Positions 6,163-6,484 of a stretch of 6,484 nucleotides of DNA are shown here, one piece after another. The DNA is from an uncultured Oscillospiraceae bacterium (GTDB lineage Bacteria; Bacillota; Clostridia; Oscillospirales; Acutalibacteraceae). The notes under the pieces were generated by a model, which did not search any database, was not told the DNA's origin, and saw only the letters and a program-made list of their open reading frames with translations. The first letter of the stretch is position 1. The number at the start of each line of letters is the position of its first letter. Position numbers and translations under genes: made by a program. The DNA lies in assembly GCA_900552985.1 (NCBI GenBank), contig USBP01000087.1:1-6484 (forward strand), read 5' to 3'.

Positions 6163-6484
6163 AGAGGAAGATTATTTGCAGCTTTCCGGCTTACAGCATT
6201 TTAAATTCTGCCGCAGGCGTTGGGCACTCATCCACATTGAAAACCTGTGGGCAGAGAACTTCCGCACAGTAGACGGCGCCCTGATGCACCAGCACGCACA
6301 TGACAAAGGCTTCCGTGAAAGCCGGGGCGATCTGCTCATCACACGCGGAATGCACGTTTTCTCATCAACTCTAGGAGTATCTGGCGAGTGTGATGTGCTG
6401 GAATTCCATCAAGATCCAGCCGGTATCCCATTGCCTCAAAAAGAGGGTTTGTGGCTCCCCTATCCGGTAGAATACAAGCGTAGG
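6152..6484 (+). CDS. cas4: CRISPR-associated exonuclease Cas4, N-terminal half (cut by window edge)
   Basis: Cas4 is an iron-sulfur RecB-family nuclease that trims prespacers and checks the PAM with Cas1-Cas2 during spacer acquisition. The window shows 111 codons with no stop; the full protein is usually about 210-220 residues. Visible features are LSGLQHFKFCRRRWALIHIE (11-30), with C20 as the first cluster cysteine, and H46/H48 in the following helix. SGECDVLEF at 77-85 gives the metal-binding D81, and PVEYKR at 105-110 gives the E107-x-K109 of the RecB nuclease core. The remaining cluster cysteines would be near the missing C-terminus. The ATG overlaps the end of cas7c by 11 nt with a GAGGT about 5-6 nt upstream, so it belongs to the same transcript. 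Its presence points to cas1, cas2 and a repeat array to the right. Confidence 0.93.
   Translation, partial: MEYKEEDYLQLSGLQHFKFCRRRWALIHIENLWAENFRTVDGALMHQHAHDKGFRESRGDLLITRGMHVFSSTLGVSGECDVLEFHQDPAGIPLPQKEGLWLPYPVEYKRR

Larger units (their letters stand above)
320..6484 (+). other. Type I-C CRISPR-Cas operon (effector genes and start of cas4)
   Basis: Five co-directional genes, cas3-cas5-cas8-cas7-cas4, follow the standard type I-C order. Junctions are a 7-nt gap, direct abutment of stop and start, a 20-nt overlap and an 11-nt overlap, which implies one transcript with coupled translation. A separate cas6 is absent, as is normal for this subtype because Cas5c processes the crRNA. cas1, cas2 and the repeat array would be expected after cas4, beyond the right edge. 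No terminator is seen inside the operon. Confidence 0.95.

Overview
The window holds most of a type I-C CRISPR-Cas effector operon. All genes lie on the + strand in the order cas3, cas5c, cas8c (csd1), cas7c (csd2) and the first half of cas4. The host looks like a Gram-positive bacterium of the Firmicutes, most likely class Clostridia. The reasons are strong GGAGG-type ribosome binding sites before every gene, base composition near balance, an AT-rich promoter region, and protein wording close to Bacillus/Clostridia type I-C proteins. No species can be named from this.

Layout: positions 1-13 are a run of G at the edge. Positions 14-253 have no convincing gene; the minus strand carries a short open frame (53-199, possibly a remnant of something longer). 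Positions 254-313 hold an AT-rich promoter and the ribosome binding site of cas3. From 320 to the end the sequence is packed coding DNA: cas3 (320-2716, GTG start), cas5c (2724-3452, TTG start), cas8c (3453-5336), cas7c (5317-6162) and cas4 (6152 to the edge, truncated). Gaps are 7 nt and 0 nt, followed by overlaps of 20 nt and 11 nt, so the genes are almost certainly one transcript with translational coupling.

How the genes work together (family knowledge): Cas5c cuts the precursor crRNA and caps its 5' end. Cas7c subunits coat the spacer and form the backbone. Cas8c is the large subunit that recognises the PAM. Cas11 small subunits line the belly of the complex. Cas3 is recruited to the R-loop to nick and unwind the target DNA. 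Cas4 belongs to spacer acquisition and prepares prespacers with Cas1-Cas2, which are expected just downstream but are not in the window. No CRISPR array is present.

The best observation beyond the ordinary genes is an internal, in-frame start inside cas8c. An AAGGAGG at 4920-4926 stands 8 nt before a TTG at 4935, which would yield a separate 133-residue protein, the expected Cas11c small subunit. The mechanism is known for other type I-C systems, but this gene would be missed by ordinary annotation. I see no evidence of a new kind of system here.
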